From NCBI GenBank assembly GCA_050942695.1, contig JBMNNU010000068.1:1-13477 (forward strand): DNA of 13,477 bases, in the 5' to 3' direction. Positions within the stretch are counted from its first letter, which is position 1. Each line of letters opens with the position of its first letter. The notes under the pieces are model-generated. The model worked only from the letters and a program-made list of their open reading frames with translations, was not told the origin of the DNA and made no database searches. A program made the position numbers and the translations under genes. This document shows, piece by piece, positions 6,015 through 12,560 of the stretch. This stretch comes from JBMNNU01 sp050942695 (GTDB lineage: Bacteria; Chloroflexota; UBA6077).

Positions 6015-7343
6015 ATGAGCAATCAGCCGCCTCCAACCGCTAACGAGGACCTGGCAAGGATCATCGAATCTGCCCAACGACTCGGCATCGAGATGGACGA
6101 AGCCGACGCTCTGCAGTGGCTGGCGGCCATCGGGTCGGTAGCTGGCGGGAGCGATGTCGTCGTAGACGTGCACAGCGGGGTCTTCGGCCATAAGGTGACC
6201 ATGCTGGATTTCAGCCCGGAAGAGCTGGACCACTTCCGTCGCATCGGAAAGCTGGTGGAGTTCCAGGATCGCCCCGGCGTGGTGGAGACGGCTTTGGCGC
6301 TCTCCGGCTCGGCGGCCCAGTCCAAGATCCAGAGCTATCCCGGCGACGCGGACTACTTCGAGCGGATCAACATCATCGCCCCTACGCGTGAGGAAGCCTG
6401 TCGCATCCTATCGCAGACGATGCGGGAGAAGGCTCTAAGCACCCTGAAAGGCCCCACCTACCAGTTGATCGAGGTCAAGTTCGGCTCATACCCCTGCAAG
6501 GTGGTATACGAAGGGCGCACCTTCAAGGCCGATACCCCCATCGCATGGAAACCCCAGCAGATCCAGGAGGGTAAGATAGACGCCTTCCTGCCGGACGGTA
6601 CCTCCTACCAGATCAAGTGGGAGGATGTAGAGTGCAACCCAGGCTGGTGCAAGCTGGATTGGGTGGTGGCCGATGCCGTCCACAAGGCCCTCGTTAACGC
6701 CAGCAATATGTTAGACGTCACCTGGCAGGCCCCAGACGGCACCATCACCCCCCTGGATGGCTACCTGGACCCCTACTTCCAGGAGGTCTACCTGGAGGCC
6801 GAATCGATCCCGCTCTTCACAAAGCTGGCCAAGAATGTGGCCAGCGACGCCCTGGACAACTACGTCAGCCAACTGGAGAACGAGGTCAAGAAATATCTCA
6901 CCAAAGACCTGAACTACGGCAAGGTGGCGAAGCGGATGTACAACATCTTCCGACTCACCGGCCGATACCAGGAGGCCGCATATCTCCGGGAGCTTTTCGA
7001 CGAGCCTACCACCCTGCTCTACCAGGTCTGGTCGTTGATCCGGACGGTGGACGACTGCTTCTCCCCCGGCTCATCGATAACGATGGAAACCCTCCTGGCC
7101 CAGATGGACCAGTTGATCCTGAGCGTGGTGAAGACGCTGGAGGGGGAGAAGGAGGTAGAGATCGTTAGGCTGATGCTCAGGCTGCGGGATATCCTTTCTC
7201 GTGAGGAGGCGCATCAGGAGCTTTCGGCACAGGCGGAGGCAGCCCGAGCCGAGGTAATCAACATCGTGAACAACTTCTTCTACGAGAAGCTGACCGGCGT
7301 ACCCACTATCCAGACCTACATGGAGAGTTTGATCGCAGGATAG
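6015..7343 (+). CDS. Uncharacterised protein with nucleotidyltransferase-like motifs
   Basis: I do not recognise a named family for this 442-residue cytoplasmic protein. An N-terminal helical part (1-45) is followed by LSGSAAQSKIQSYPGDADYFE (split as GS 98-99, K104, GDAD 110-113, FE 115-116), which fits the GS-x(n)-DxD signature of the polymerase-beta nucleotidyltransferase fold. A later strand CKLDWVVAD offers D215 as the third carboxylate. Residues about 255-442 are mainly helical and end in a coiled-coil-like stretch (EGEKEVEIVRLMLRLRD). AAGGAG lies 7 nt before the ATG, so the start is firm. It is monocistronic, closed by a strong hairpin. If active, it would transfer a nucleotide to an unknown acceptor; this is inference from motif spacing only. 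Confidence 0.85.
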   Translation: MSNQPPPTANEDLARIIESAQRLGIEMDEADALQWLAAIGSVAGGSDVVVDVHSGVFGHKVTMLDFSPEELDHFRRIGKLVEFQDRPGVVETALALSGSAAQSKIQSYPGDADYFERINIIAPTREEACRILSQTMREKALSTLKGPTYQLIEVKFGSYPCKVVYEGRTFKADTPIAWKPQQIQEGKIDAFLPDGTSYQIKWEDVECNPGWCKLDWVVADAVHKALVNASNMLDVTWQAPDGTITPLDGYLDPYFQEVYLEAESIPLFTKLAKNVASDALDNYVSQLENEVKKYLTKDLNYGKVAKRMYNIFRLTGRYQEAAYLRELFDEPTTLLYQVWSLIRTVDDCFSPGSSITMETLLAQMDQLILSVVKTLEGEKEVEIVRLMLRLRDILSREEAHQELSAQAEAARAEVINIVNNFFYEKLTGVPTIQTYMESLIAG

Positions 7344-7355
7344 TTAGTAATCGAA

Positions 7356-7379
7356 GGGGCCGGCAACTCCGCCGGCCCC
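7356..7379. terminator. Bidirectional hairpin terminator between convergent genes
   Basis: GGGGCCGGC and GCCGGCCCC form a perfect 9-bp GC stem with a 6-nt loop, 13 nt after the stop of the NTase-like gene and 8 nt before the end of the convergent DUF421 gene. U-tracts are poor on both sides, but the position fits a shared terminator. Confidence 0.7.
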
Positions 7380-7386
7380 ATATCTC

Positions 7387-7929
7387 TCAAGCCGCTGCCT
7401 TCTTGTCGGCGCCCCCCCTAGGCCGTCTGCGATTCCTTGTGATGACGCTGATCCGGCCATCCATCTCCATGAAGGCGTACTTAACCTGATCGAAGCTTTC
7501 CACCCCATGCAGCCGGATGTTGCTGAGCAGCTCCTCCTCGGTAAGCAGCTCTTTCCGCATATTGGTGGGGATAGGCTGGCCATCTCGGACTAGCAAAAGA
7601 GGCGCCGGGCGGACCACGTTTCTGAATCCTCTCCATCGAAGCGCGGCGTAAGAGAGAAACCAGTCCCAGAATACCAGCGTGGTGGCAAGGATGAGGCCAT
7701 CGGTGATGGTGTTGTAATTCCCGCCCATGGCGTTCTGCACTGCGTCGGCCATCAGCACTACCACCAGCAGGTCGCTGATGCTGAGGCTCGCGGCCTCCCG
7801 CTTCAACACCGTTCTGAACAGGCCAACGAGGAAAAGATACACGGCGGACATCCGCACGATGCTCTCCAGGAGAGGCACCTGAGGTACGAACAGCTCACGC
7901 CAGTCTATCCCGAAGATGAAGTCCTGCAT
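7387..7929 (-). CDS. DUF421 (YetF-like) membrane protein
   Basis: The 180-residue protein has the DUF421 layout: three N-terminal membrane helices (about residues 24-41, 50-67 and 73-95) and a cytoplasmic part containing RPAPLLLVRDGQP and then LTEEELLSNIRLHGVESFDQVKYAFMEMDG (shown in part: LLSNIRLHGV, VKYAFMEMDG), which is the conserved core of the family. YetF-type proteins have no settled biochemical role; some are linked to spore or envelope stress. A basic C-terminus (RNRRRPRGGADKK) probably faces the cytoplasm. The start ATG is behind GAGGGTGGGAAGCG. It is transcribed alone towards the NTase-like gene. Confidence 0.9.
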   Translation of the reverse strand: MQDFIFGIDWRELFVPQVPLLESIVRMSAVYLFLVGLFRTVLKREAASLSISDLLVVVLMADAVQNAMGGNYNTITDGLILATTLVFWDWFLSYAALRWRGFRNVVRPAPLLLVRDGQPIPTNMRKELLTEEELLSNIRLHGVESFDQVKYAFMEMDGRISVITRNRRRPRGGADKKAAA

Positions 7930-8067
7930 CGCTTCCCACCCTCGCCGGATGTGATCTCGCTGATGGCCAGATCCCCCTTGCCCCGTGTCTAGCCCAGAGT
8001 GTAGGCCGATGCACGCGGTGTACCAATAAGGCCAAAACTAATTCAAGCGGTGCAGAGATCAGTAATT

Positions 8068-8093
8068 GAGGGGCAGCAAATCTGCTGCCCCTC
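8068..8093 (-). terminator. Strong hairpin after the pspA gene
   Basis: GAGGGGCAGCA and TGCTGCCCCTC pair over 11 bp around a 4-nt loop, 47 nt after the PspA stop codon. It is the probable 3' end of the membrane-stress cluster. The remaining spacer (7930-8067) shows no gene or clear promoter. Confidence 0.7.
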
Positions 8094-8140
8094 CTTGCAC
8101 ATAAAATAATGGGTTTTCGCCCTCGCTGTTGAGCTGCTGC

Positions 8141-8821
8141 CTACCCCTCGCCCTCGGGCTTCTGCATCTTGGCCTTTAGCTCCTGCAACTGCTTGTCCAG
8201 GTCGCTCTCCTGCTCCAGGGCGGCGAACTTGTCCTCGAGGGTGTCGGTCTCCTTGCTCAGCTCCACCGCGGCCTTGGCTCTAGCCTCTTTATCTTCGACC
8301 TTCTCCTCGAGGCGGTCGAAACTCGCCATGGCGCTAGATTGGCCGATGCCCGCCATTGTCTCGTGAATCTTCGCCTCGGCCTCAGCCCTGCGGCTGCGGG
8401 CGATCAACAGGTCCTTCTTCCGCTCGGCCTCCTCGATCTTGCTCTCAAGCTTCTGCAGCGCGCTCTTCAGCACCTCTACCTGCTGCTTCTGCTCCTCGTA
8501 CTGGACCTTGAACCCGTCGGCTATCTGCTGGTAGGAGTTGCGCCTCTGGAGCGCCTCCTTGGCCAGCTCGTCCTCACCCTTGGAGACTGCCAGCTCGGCC
8601 TTCTTCTGCCACTTGTCCGCCTCCTCCTGGTTCTGGAGGTATCGCTGGTACAGCTTCTGCTCGTCGGCGATGGCTGCCGCCACCTGGGTCTTTACCTGGA
8701 TCAACTGGTTCTGCATGTCGATCAGGATCTGTTTCAGCATCTTCTCAGGATCTTCTGCGCGGTCCAGCAGATCGTTGATGTTTGACCTGATGATTGTCCC
8801 GACTCTCTCCAGTAGGCTCAT
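8141..8821 (-). CDS. pspA: PspA/IM30 (Vipp1) family membrane-stress protein
   Basis: The 226-residue protein is a canonical PspA/Vipp1 family member: the amphipathic N-terminal helix that inserts into membranes (MSLLERVGTIIRSNINDLLD), the conserved AEDPEKML, then long coiled-coil helices containing VAAAIADEQKLYQRYLQ and AELAVSKGEDELAKEAL. A longer in-frame start (8866) exists, but ATG 8819-8821 is preferred, since AAAGGAG lies 7 nt upstream and the protein then begins with the family's MSLLERV-like start. PspA oligomers (ESCRT-III-like rods or rings) bind and repair stressed cytoplasmic membrane. It is the last gene of the cluster, separated from flotillin by 156 nt with two hairpins, so it may be tuned separately. 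Confidence 0.95.
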   Translation of the reverse strand: MSLLERVGTIIRSNINDLLDRAEDPEKMLKQILIDMQNQLIQVKTQVAAAIADEQKLYQRYLQNQEEADKWQKKAELAVSKGEDELAKEALQRRNSYQQIADGFKVQYEEQKQQVEVLKSALQKLESKIEEAERKKDLLIARSRRAEAEAKIHETMAGIGQSSAMASFDRLEEKVEDKEARAKAAVELSKETDTLEDKFAALEQESDLDKQLQELKAKMQKPEGEG

Positions 8822-8882
8822 TGTCGTCTCCTTTCTCTTCATGAAATGGGATTGAAATTGATACAAAGCTTTGGGGACACCC

Positions 8883-8953
8883 CGTAAACGCGCCAGATGG
8901 TACGTTTACGCTTGCCAGGCTTCAACCGCAACGCTGTGCTCGCTTGCGTTGCG
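8883..8953. repeat. Two successive inverted repeats between flotillin and pspA
   Basis: CGTAAACG/CGTTTACG (8883-8890 with 8903-8910, 12-nt loop) is followed by CGCAACGC/GCGTTGCG (8927-8934 with 8946-8953, 11-nt loop). Both lie in the spacer transcribed from flotillin into pspA. They may be a terminator/attenuator pair or protein-binding sites near a separate pspA promoter. No clear -35/-10 pair was found here. Confidence 0.5.
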
Positions 8954-8977
8954 TGCCCTGGACCCGCCTAATTCTCG

Positions 8978-10582
8978 CTAAACTTTACCTTCATCACCAT
9001 CCGCTTGCAAGGTGGTAGTTTTCTCTTCTCCATTGGCAAGTCCAGGGACCTTTCCCATCAGGTCGCCGATCTTCACCCCTGCAAGGGTCTCGAATAAGGC
9101 CGGCACCTGGGCGACCATCTTAGCCATGTCCGTCGTTATCTTGTCCGCACCCATAGCGCCGTCGCCCGTCGAGACGATGGTGATCTTGTCAACCTTGGCC
9201 AGCGGCTCGGCCATCGCCCTGACCACCTCGGGGAAGCCTGTGAGCAGCTTGTCCAGGATAGCAGCCTGGTTGTACTGGTGGAAGGCCGCGGCTTTCATCG
9301 CCATGGCGTCGGCCTCCGCCTGCCCCTTAGCCCTGATGACCTCAGCCTCGGCTAGACCCTGTATCCTTATCGCCTCTGCCTGGCCTGCGGCCTCTATCGC
9401 CAGCTTTTGCCGCTCCGCCTCGGCCAGCGCCTCTATCTTCTGTCGCTCCACCTCAGCCGCCTTCAGCACGGTGGCGATCAGCTCTCGCTCCCGGCGCTGG
9501 ATTTCAGCCTCCTGCACCTTGATCTGCTCTTCCTTCTGGACCCTCTCCACCCGGACCTGCTCGGCGATAACCTGCTGCTGCATGACGTTGGTCTGGATCT
9601 CGTAGGATTTGTCAGCCTGAGCCTGGGCTTTTTTCACGGCGGTATCATAGTCCGCCTTCTTGAGGTCGAGGTCACGCTGTGCCTCCGCCTGTTTCGCCAG
9701 AGAAGCTGTCTCGGCGATAACCCGCTCCTGGTCGGCCTGGGCTGTGGCGATTGCGGCCTCCCGAACCGCTATGGCCCGCTTGATGGCGGTGTCCCGCTCC
9801 GCCTCCGCCGTGGCCACGTCCGCATCCCTCTTGATCCGGGCTACGTCGGGCCGCCCCATATTGACGATGTACTCGTTCTTGTCCTTGACCTCTTTGATGG
9901 TGAAGGATACTACCTCCAGCCCCATCTTGCTCAGGTCCTCGGAGCAGGTGCTGCGCATCTTGCCGGACACCATGTCCGGCTCCTTGACGATCTGCTCAAC
10001 CGTCAACTGGCCGACGATCCCCCTCAGATGCCCCTGCATCACCAGCCGGATCATCGACTCCCGCTCATGGGTGTCCTTGCTGAGGAACTGCTCCGCTGCC
10101 GTCTGGATGCTGGCTGGATCCGACTTAACCTTGATCTGCGCTACCGCCTCCACCGTCACGGCCACACCCTGCTCGGTGTACAGGTCCTGCTCGGGCGATA
10201 CGTCGAAGGACATCAACTCCAACGACAGCTCCTGGCAGCTTTGGACCATGGGCAGCACGATGGCGCCCGCCCCCTTGACGATCCTGGTGCCTCCGAAACC
10301 GTAGATGATCAAGGCCTGGTTTGGACCTACCTTCCGGTACATCCGGGCGGCGATCATCAGTATCATCAAGATAGCCAGGACCGCCAGGCTTGCAATAACG
10401 ATAACTCCTCCCATTGTGCTTCCCTCCTCCAGAAGAGACGTAAGCCCTATCAGGACACCTAAAATTGCTGCGATCATTACCATTGCTGCCAGGACGGCAC
10501 CGCAACCCCCACCACTTTTGGCGCGGCGCGGAGAGCCCTTCCTTAAGGTGGCGCTCACCAAATTCCTATCTTTGCTCGACAT
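8978..10582 (-). CDS. floT: Flotillin (SPFH/Band 7) membrane scaffold protein
   Basis: The 534-residue protein has an N-terminal membrane anchor, an SPFH domain (about residues 83-235; starts with YRKVGPNQALIIYGFGG, contains VAVTVEAVAQIKV) and a long alanine/glutamate-rich coiled coil (about 240-435, repeats such as AEAERQKLAIEAAGQAEAIR) typical of bacterial flotillins (YuaG). Flotillins organise membrane microdomains and influence fluidity. The gene starts 6 nt after the NfeD stop, with the Shine-Dalgarno overlapping that stop (TAGGAGGAGATG), so the two are translationally coupled. The usual family start corresponds to Met57, which has its own GGAGGAGG site; the upstream 56 residues add a second hydrophobic segment with one cysteine. 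Both starts may be used. Confidence 0.95.
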   Translation of the reverse strand: MSSKDRNLVSATLRKGSPRRAKSGGGCGAVLAAMVMIAAILGVLIGLTSLLEEGSTMGGVIVIASLAVLAILMILMIAARMYRKVGPNQALIIYGFGGTRIVKGAGAIVLPMVQSCQELSLELMSFDVSPEQDLYTEQGVAVTVEAVAQIKVKSDPASIQTAAEQFLSKDTHERESMIRLVMQGHLRGIVGQLTVEQIVKEPDMVSGKMRSTCSEDLSKMGLEVVSFTIKEVKDKNEYIVNMGRPDVARIKRDADVATAEAERDTAIKRAIAVREAAIATAQADQERVIAETASLAKQAEAQRDLDLKKADYDTAVKKAQAQADKSYEIQTNVMQQQVIAEQVRVERVQKEEQIKVQEAEIQRRERELIATVLKAAEVERQKIEALAEAERQKLAIEAAGQAEAIRIQGLAEAEVIRAKGQAEADAMAMKAAAFHQYNQAAILDKLLTGFPEVVRAMAEPLAKVDKITIVSTGDGAMGADKITTDMAKMVAQVPALFETLAGVKIGDLMGKVPGLANGEEKTTTLQADGDEGKV

Positions 10583-10588
10583 CTCCTC

Positions 10589-11263
10589 CTAACCCTTCTT
10601 AATGTAGCTGGTCCATGGCTCCACATAGGCGAGACCGCGCTCGTAGCGGACGACGACTACCTCCACGCCCTTTTCGATGGGACTCCCGTCTGCGCTTCTT
10701 GCACCATCGCTTCTCTGGCTCCCCCCCTTGGTATATACGATCTCACCTACTCCGCCCTCCAGGATGGGCACCGTCACACGGGCTATGGTCCCCTCCATCT
10801 TGTAATCAGCGGGGTTCAGGAAGCGCTGGCCCGGATAGATCACCCTCGCCAGCAGGTAGAAGACGATAGCCCCTCCCACGATCCCTATCGCTGCAGCCGC
10901 AACCAGACTCAGCACCCCCCAGAAGCCTGCGTACACCTGAAGTATGTAGCCTGCCCCTCCAAACCATGTGAGGAAGGCCATAATGGTGCTTATATTGATG
11001 GGCGAGACGCCGTGGCCATGATGCCCGTGGCCGACGTCGCTCCCGACCCCCAACGGGGCGTCGGTTACAACGCCCGCGTCCCCCCCGGCTCCGAGGTCAC
11101 CCAGGTCCCCGATGTGTACGCCTCCTGAGTCGCCGTGAGGGAGCCCGGGAATGTGGAAGCTATCGCTGGTGACCCCAAGGAAGAGAGAGACCACCACGAA
11201 GAGAAAACCCACGGCGAAGCAGGTCAGATAGAAACCCGCCATGGTATCGGGTATAGGAAACAT
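10589..11263 (-). CDS. NfeD-family membrane protein, flotillin partner
   Basis: The 224-residue protein is a short NfeD (YuaF-like). Hydrophobic helices occur at about residues 8-30, 92-112 and 115-140; the C-terminal part forms the OB-fold domain, with GTIARVTVPILEGGVGEIVY, then KGVEVVVVRYERGLAYVEPW. Short NfeD proteins are encoded next to flotillins and are thought to bind them through this domain. The loop between helices 1 and 2 is rich in Gly/Asp and carries GHGHHGHG (near residue 80), a possible metal-binding or pH-sensing patch unusual for the family. GGGAGG lies 8 nt before the ATG. It probably forms a complex with the flotillin it is coupled to. Confidence 0.9.
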   Translation of the reverse strand: MFPIPDTMAGFYLTCFAVGFLFVVVSLFLGVTSDSFHIPGLPHGDSGGVHIGDLGDLGAGGDAGVVTDAPLGVGSDVGHGHHGHGVSPINISTIMAFLTWFGGAGYILQVYAGFWGVLSLVAAAAIGIVGGAIVFYLLARVIYPGQRFLNPADYKMEGTIARVTVPILEGGVGEIVYTKGGSQRSDGARSADGSPIEKGVEVVVVRYERGLAYVEPWTSYIKKG

Positions 11264-11282
11264 TTCGGGAACCTCCCTTTGC

Positions 11283-11372
11283 GAGTGCTGAGTGCTGCGT
11301 CCTGAGGACGGTTCTGGGTTCTGAGTTCTGGGTTCTGAGTGCTGATGGCTGATAGCTGATAGCTGATGGCTA
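11283..11372. repeat. Dense heptamer/octamer repeat tract
   Basis: The spacer between NfeD and the PspA-like gene holds GAGTGCT twice, then TTCTGGG/TTCTGAG alternations, then GCTGATG-GCTGATA-GCTGATA-GCTGATG. All are variants of 7-bp words also seen at 1401-1435 and 2062-2075. The tract separates two co-oriented genes without encoding anything apparent. Confidence 0.8.
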
Positions 11373-11412
11373 TCTCCGTGTCTCCCAGTCCCCGTCTCTC
11401 TCCGTCTCCTCG

Positions 11413-11949
11413 TCAGGCTCGGCCGAGCCGCTGCTTCAGCTCCGCAAGCTGCCGCTCCAACTGGTCCTCTCTCTCAAGCGCGGCCAGCTTCTCGGAGAGT
11501 TCGTCCCGCTCCAACTCGGCCCAGGCGGCAAGCATAGCCCGCTGCTCTCTGGCCCGCTCCTCCATCTGCTCCAATCGCTCCGCGTTTTTCTCGAGTTCAG
11601 ATACATCTGGTAGCTGAACAACAGCCACCGGCTCCTCCACAACAACCCCCGCCTCTAGTGCGCGCAGGCGGGCTTTCATCCGCTCAACGTATCCCTTCTG
11701 CTCCAGATACTGCTGTTCGAACTGCGCAGCGCGAGCGGCGAAGTGGTTAGCCCTGGCCAGAGCGCCCCTGGCCAGGGCGTCCTCTCCTTTGTCGACGGCC
11801 AGTTCGGCCCTCTGTCTCCACCGGCTGGCCTCGCTGCCGGCATCGGTGCAACGCTGGTATAGCTTCTGTTCGTCGGCCATGGCTGCCACCAGGTGGCGTT
11901 TCAGCTCTATGATCCGGGAGCGGATATCCTGACGGCTTCTGTTTATCAT
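11413..11949 (-). CDS. Short PspA-like coiled-coil protein lacking the N-terminal membrane helix
   Basis: The 178-residue protein aligns with the middle of PspA: VAAMADEQKLYQRC and AELAVDKGEDALARGAL match VAAAIADEQKLYQRY and AELAVSKGEDELAKEAL of the canonical PspA encoded at 8141-8821. The amphipathic membrane-inserting helix and the EDPEKML segment are absent, and a proline-containing linker (VVVEEPVAVVQLPD, about residue 105-118) splits the coiled coil. It is likely soluble and may co-assemble with or regulate PspA. ATG 11947-11949 is preferred over the in-frame TTG at 11964, because GGAG stands 9 nt upstream. It follows the regulator gene by 36 nt, so they share a transcript. The relation to PspA is seen; the partner role is inference. 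Confidence 0.85.
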   Translation of the reverse strand: MINRSRQDIRSRIIELKRHLVAAMADEQKLYQRCTDAGSEASRWRQRAELAVDKGEDALARGALARANHFAARAAQFEQQYLEQKGYVERMKARLRALEAGVVVEEPVAVVQLPDVSELEKNAERLEQMEERAREQRAMLAAWAELERDELSEKLAALEREDQLERQLAELKQRLGRA

Positions 11950-11985
11950 GGCATCGCGCTCCAATCTAGATAAGGATTGAGATAT

Positions 11986-12468
11986 CTATTTTTTGGTTTC
12001 AATACTCTCGATGCTCGACTCGATCTCAGCAAGGGCTGTCGGCGGAAGCTCAAGGAGCCTGTCGAGAAGGGCAACAAACCGCATGGGATCCTGGGCGCGC
12101 GAGAGCTTCCAGAACAGGTGGGCCAGGAAAGGCTCCTCCGCCATCTCCTCTGCTTGAGCGGCGAGCCAATCGCGTATCCGGTCGGGGGTAGCGGACATCT
12201 CGGTGGTGAGAGATGTCTCGAAACCCTCAGGGTCGTCAACCAGGTAGCCCGGAAGCACCTTGAAGAATTGCGCCAGCAGCTCGCGTGTCCTGGCGGTCAT
12301 GTGGACCCTGGAGCCGTTCTCCAACTGGCAGAGGTATGGGTGGCTGATGGAGGCATGTAACTCCTGCTTCATAGCGCGCACGACCTCTGCTTTGGTCATC
12401 GGCCTCCCCAAACCCCGGTATAAGCCCTCCAGATGGCGAAGGTGCTGTAGCTTCTCGCTGAGTTTCAC
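11986..12468 (-). CDS. XRE-family helix-turn-helix transcriptional regulator
   Basis: The 160-residue protein has an N-terminal HTH of Cro/C1 type (about residues 22-73), in which the recognition part reads SISHPYLCQLENGSR followed by ARTRELLAQFFKVLPGYL, typical of XRE regulators. Residues 80-160 form a helical domain (MSATPDRIRDWLAAQAEEM, LDRLLELPPTALAEIE) that may sense a ligand or dimerise. Start GTG 12466-12468 lies 26 nt below the predicted transcription start; GGTGAG is very close, so initiation may be weak. It heads the PspA-like/NfeD/flotillin/PspA cluster and has two operator-like palindromes in its promoter, suggesting autoregulation. Whether it activates or represses the downstream genes is not visible. 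Confidence 0.9.
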   Translation of the reverse strand: MKLSEKLQHLRHLEGLYRGLGRPMTKAEVVRAMKQELHASISHPYLCQLENGSRVHMTARTRELLAQFFKVLPGYLVDDPEGFETSLTTEMSATPDRIRDWLAAQAEEMAEEPFLAHLFWKLSRAQDPMRFVALLDRLLELPPTALAEIESSIESIETKK

Positions 12469-12479
12469 GTCTCACCAGC

Positions 12480-12494
12480 CTTGCAAATTGCAAG
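12480..12494. promoter_or_regulatory. Operator-like palindrome, site 1
   Basis: CTTGCAAATTGCAAG is a perfect 7-1-7 palindrome overlapping the predicted start of transcription (about 12492). It is matched at 12/15 positions by site 2, whose centre lies 22 bp away, i.e. two helical turns. This suggests cooperative binding by the adjacent XRE regulator. Confidence 0.65.
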
Positions 12495-12498
12495 CCAC

Positions 12499-12527
12499 TA
12501 TATAGCAAACTGCAAGGCCAGCGTCAA
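12499..12527 (-). promoter_or_regulatory. Promoter of the regulator/membrane-stress cluster
   Basis: TTGACG (12522-12527), a 17-bp spacer and TATATA (12499-12504) form a reasonable sigma70 promoter on the minus strand. The predicted start is near 12492. The end of an insertion sequence lies about 20 bp upstream of the -35 box. Confidence 0.65.
12502..12516. promoter_or_regulatory. Operator-like palindrome, site 2
   Basis: ATAGCAAACTGCAAG (minus strand CTTGCAGTTTGCTAT) matches site 1 at 12 of 15 positions and sits over the -10 box and spacer. Binding here would block RNA polymerase. Confidence 0.55.
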
Positions 12528-12545
12528 TTAAAAACTTTACACCTC

Positions 12546-12560
12546 CAGGGCCGACGCTTC
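12546..12560. repeat. Probable terminal inverted repeat end of an ISAs1-family element
   Basis: CCAGGGCCGACGCTTC begins just after the transposase stop codon region and resembles CAGGG-starting ends of ISAs1-family elements. The opposite end is not found because the element is truncated on the right. The match is by resemblance, not by pairing. Confidence 0.4.

Noticed and set aside
9407..10462. Long plus-strand open frame (351 codons) opposite flotillin
   Set aside because: It mirrors the codon pattern of the alanine/glutamate-rich flotillin coiled coil, gives Leu/His-rich sequence, has no Shine-Dalgarno and matches no family.
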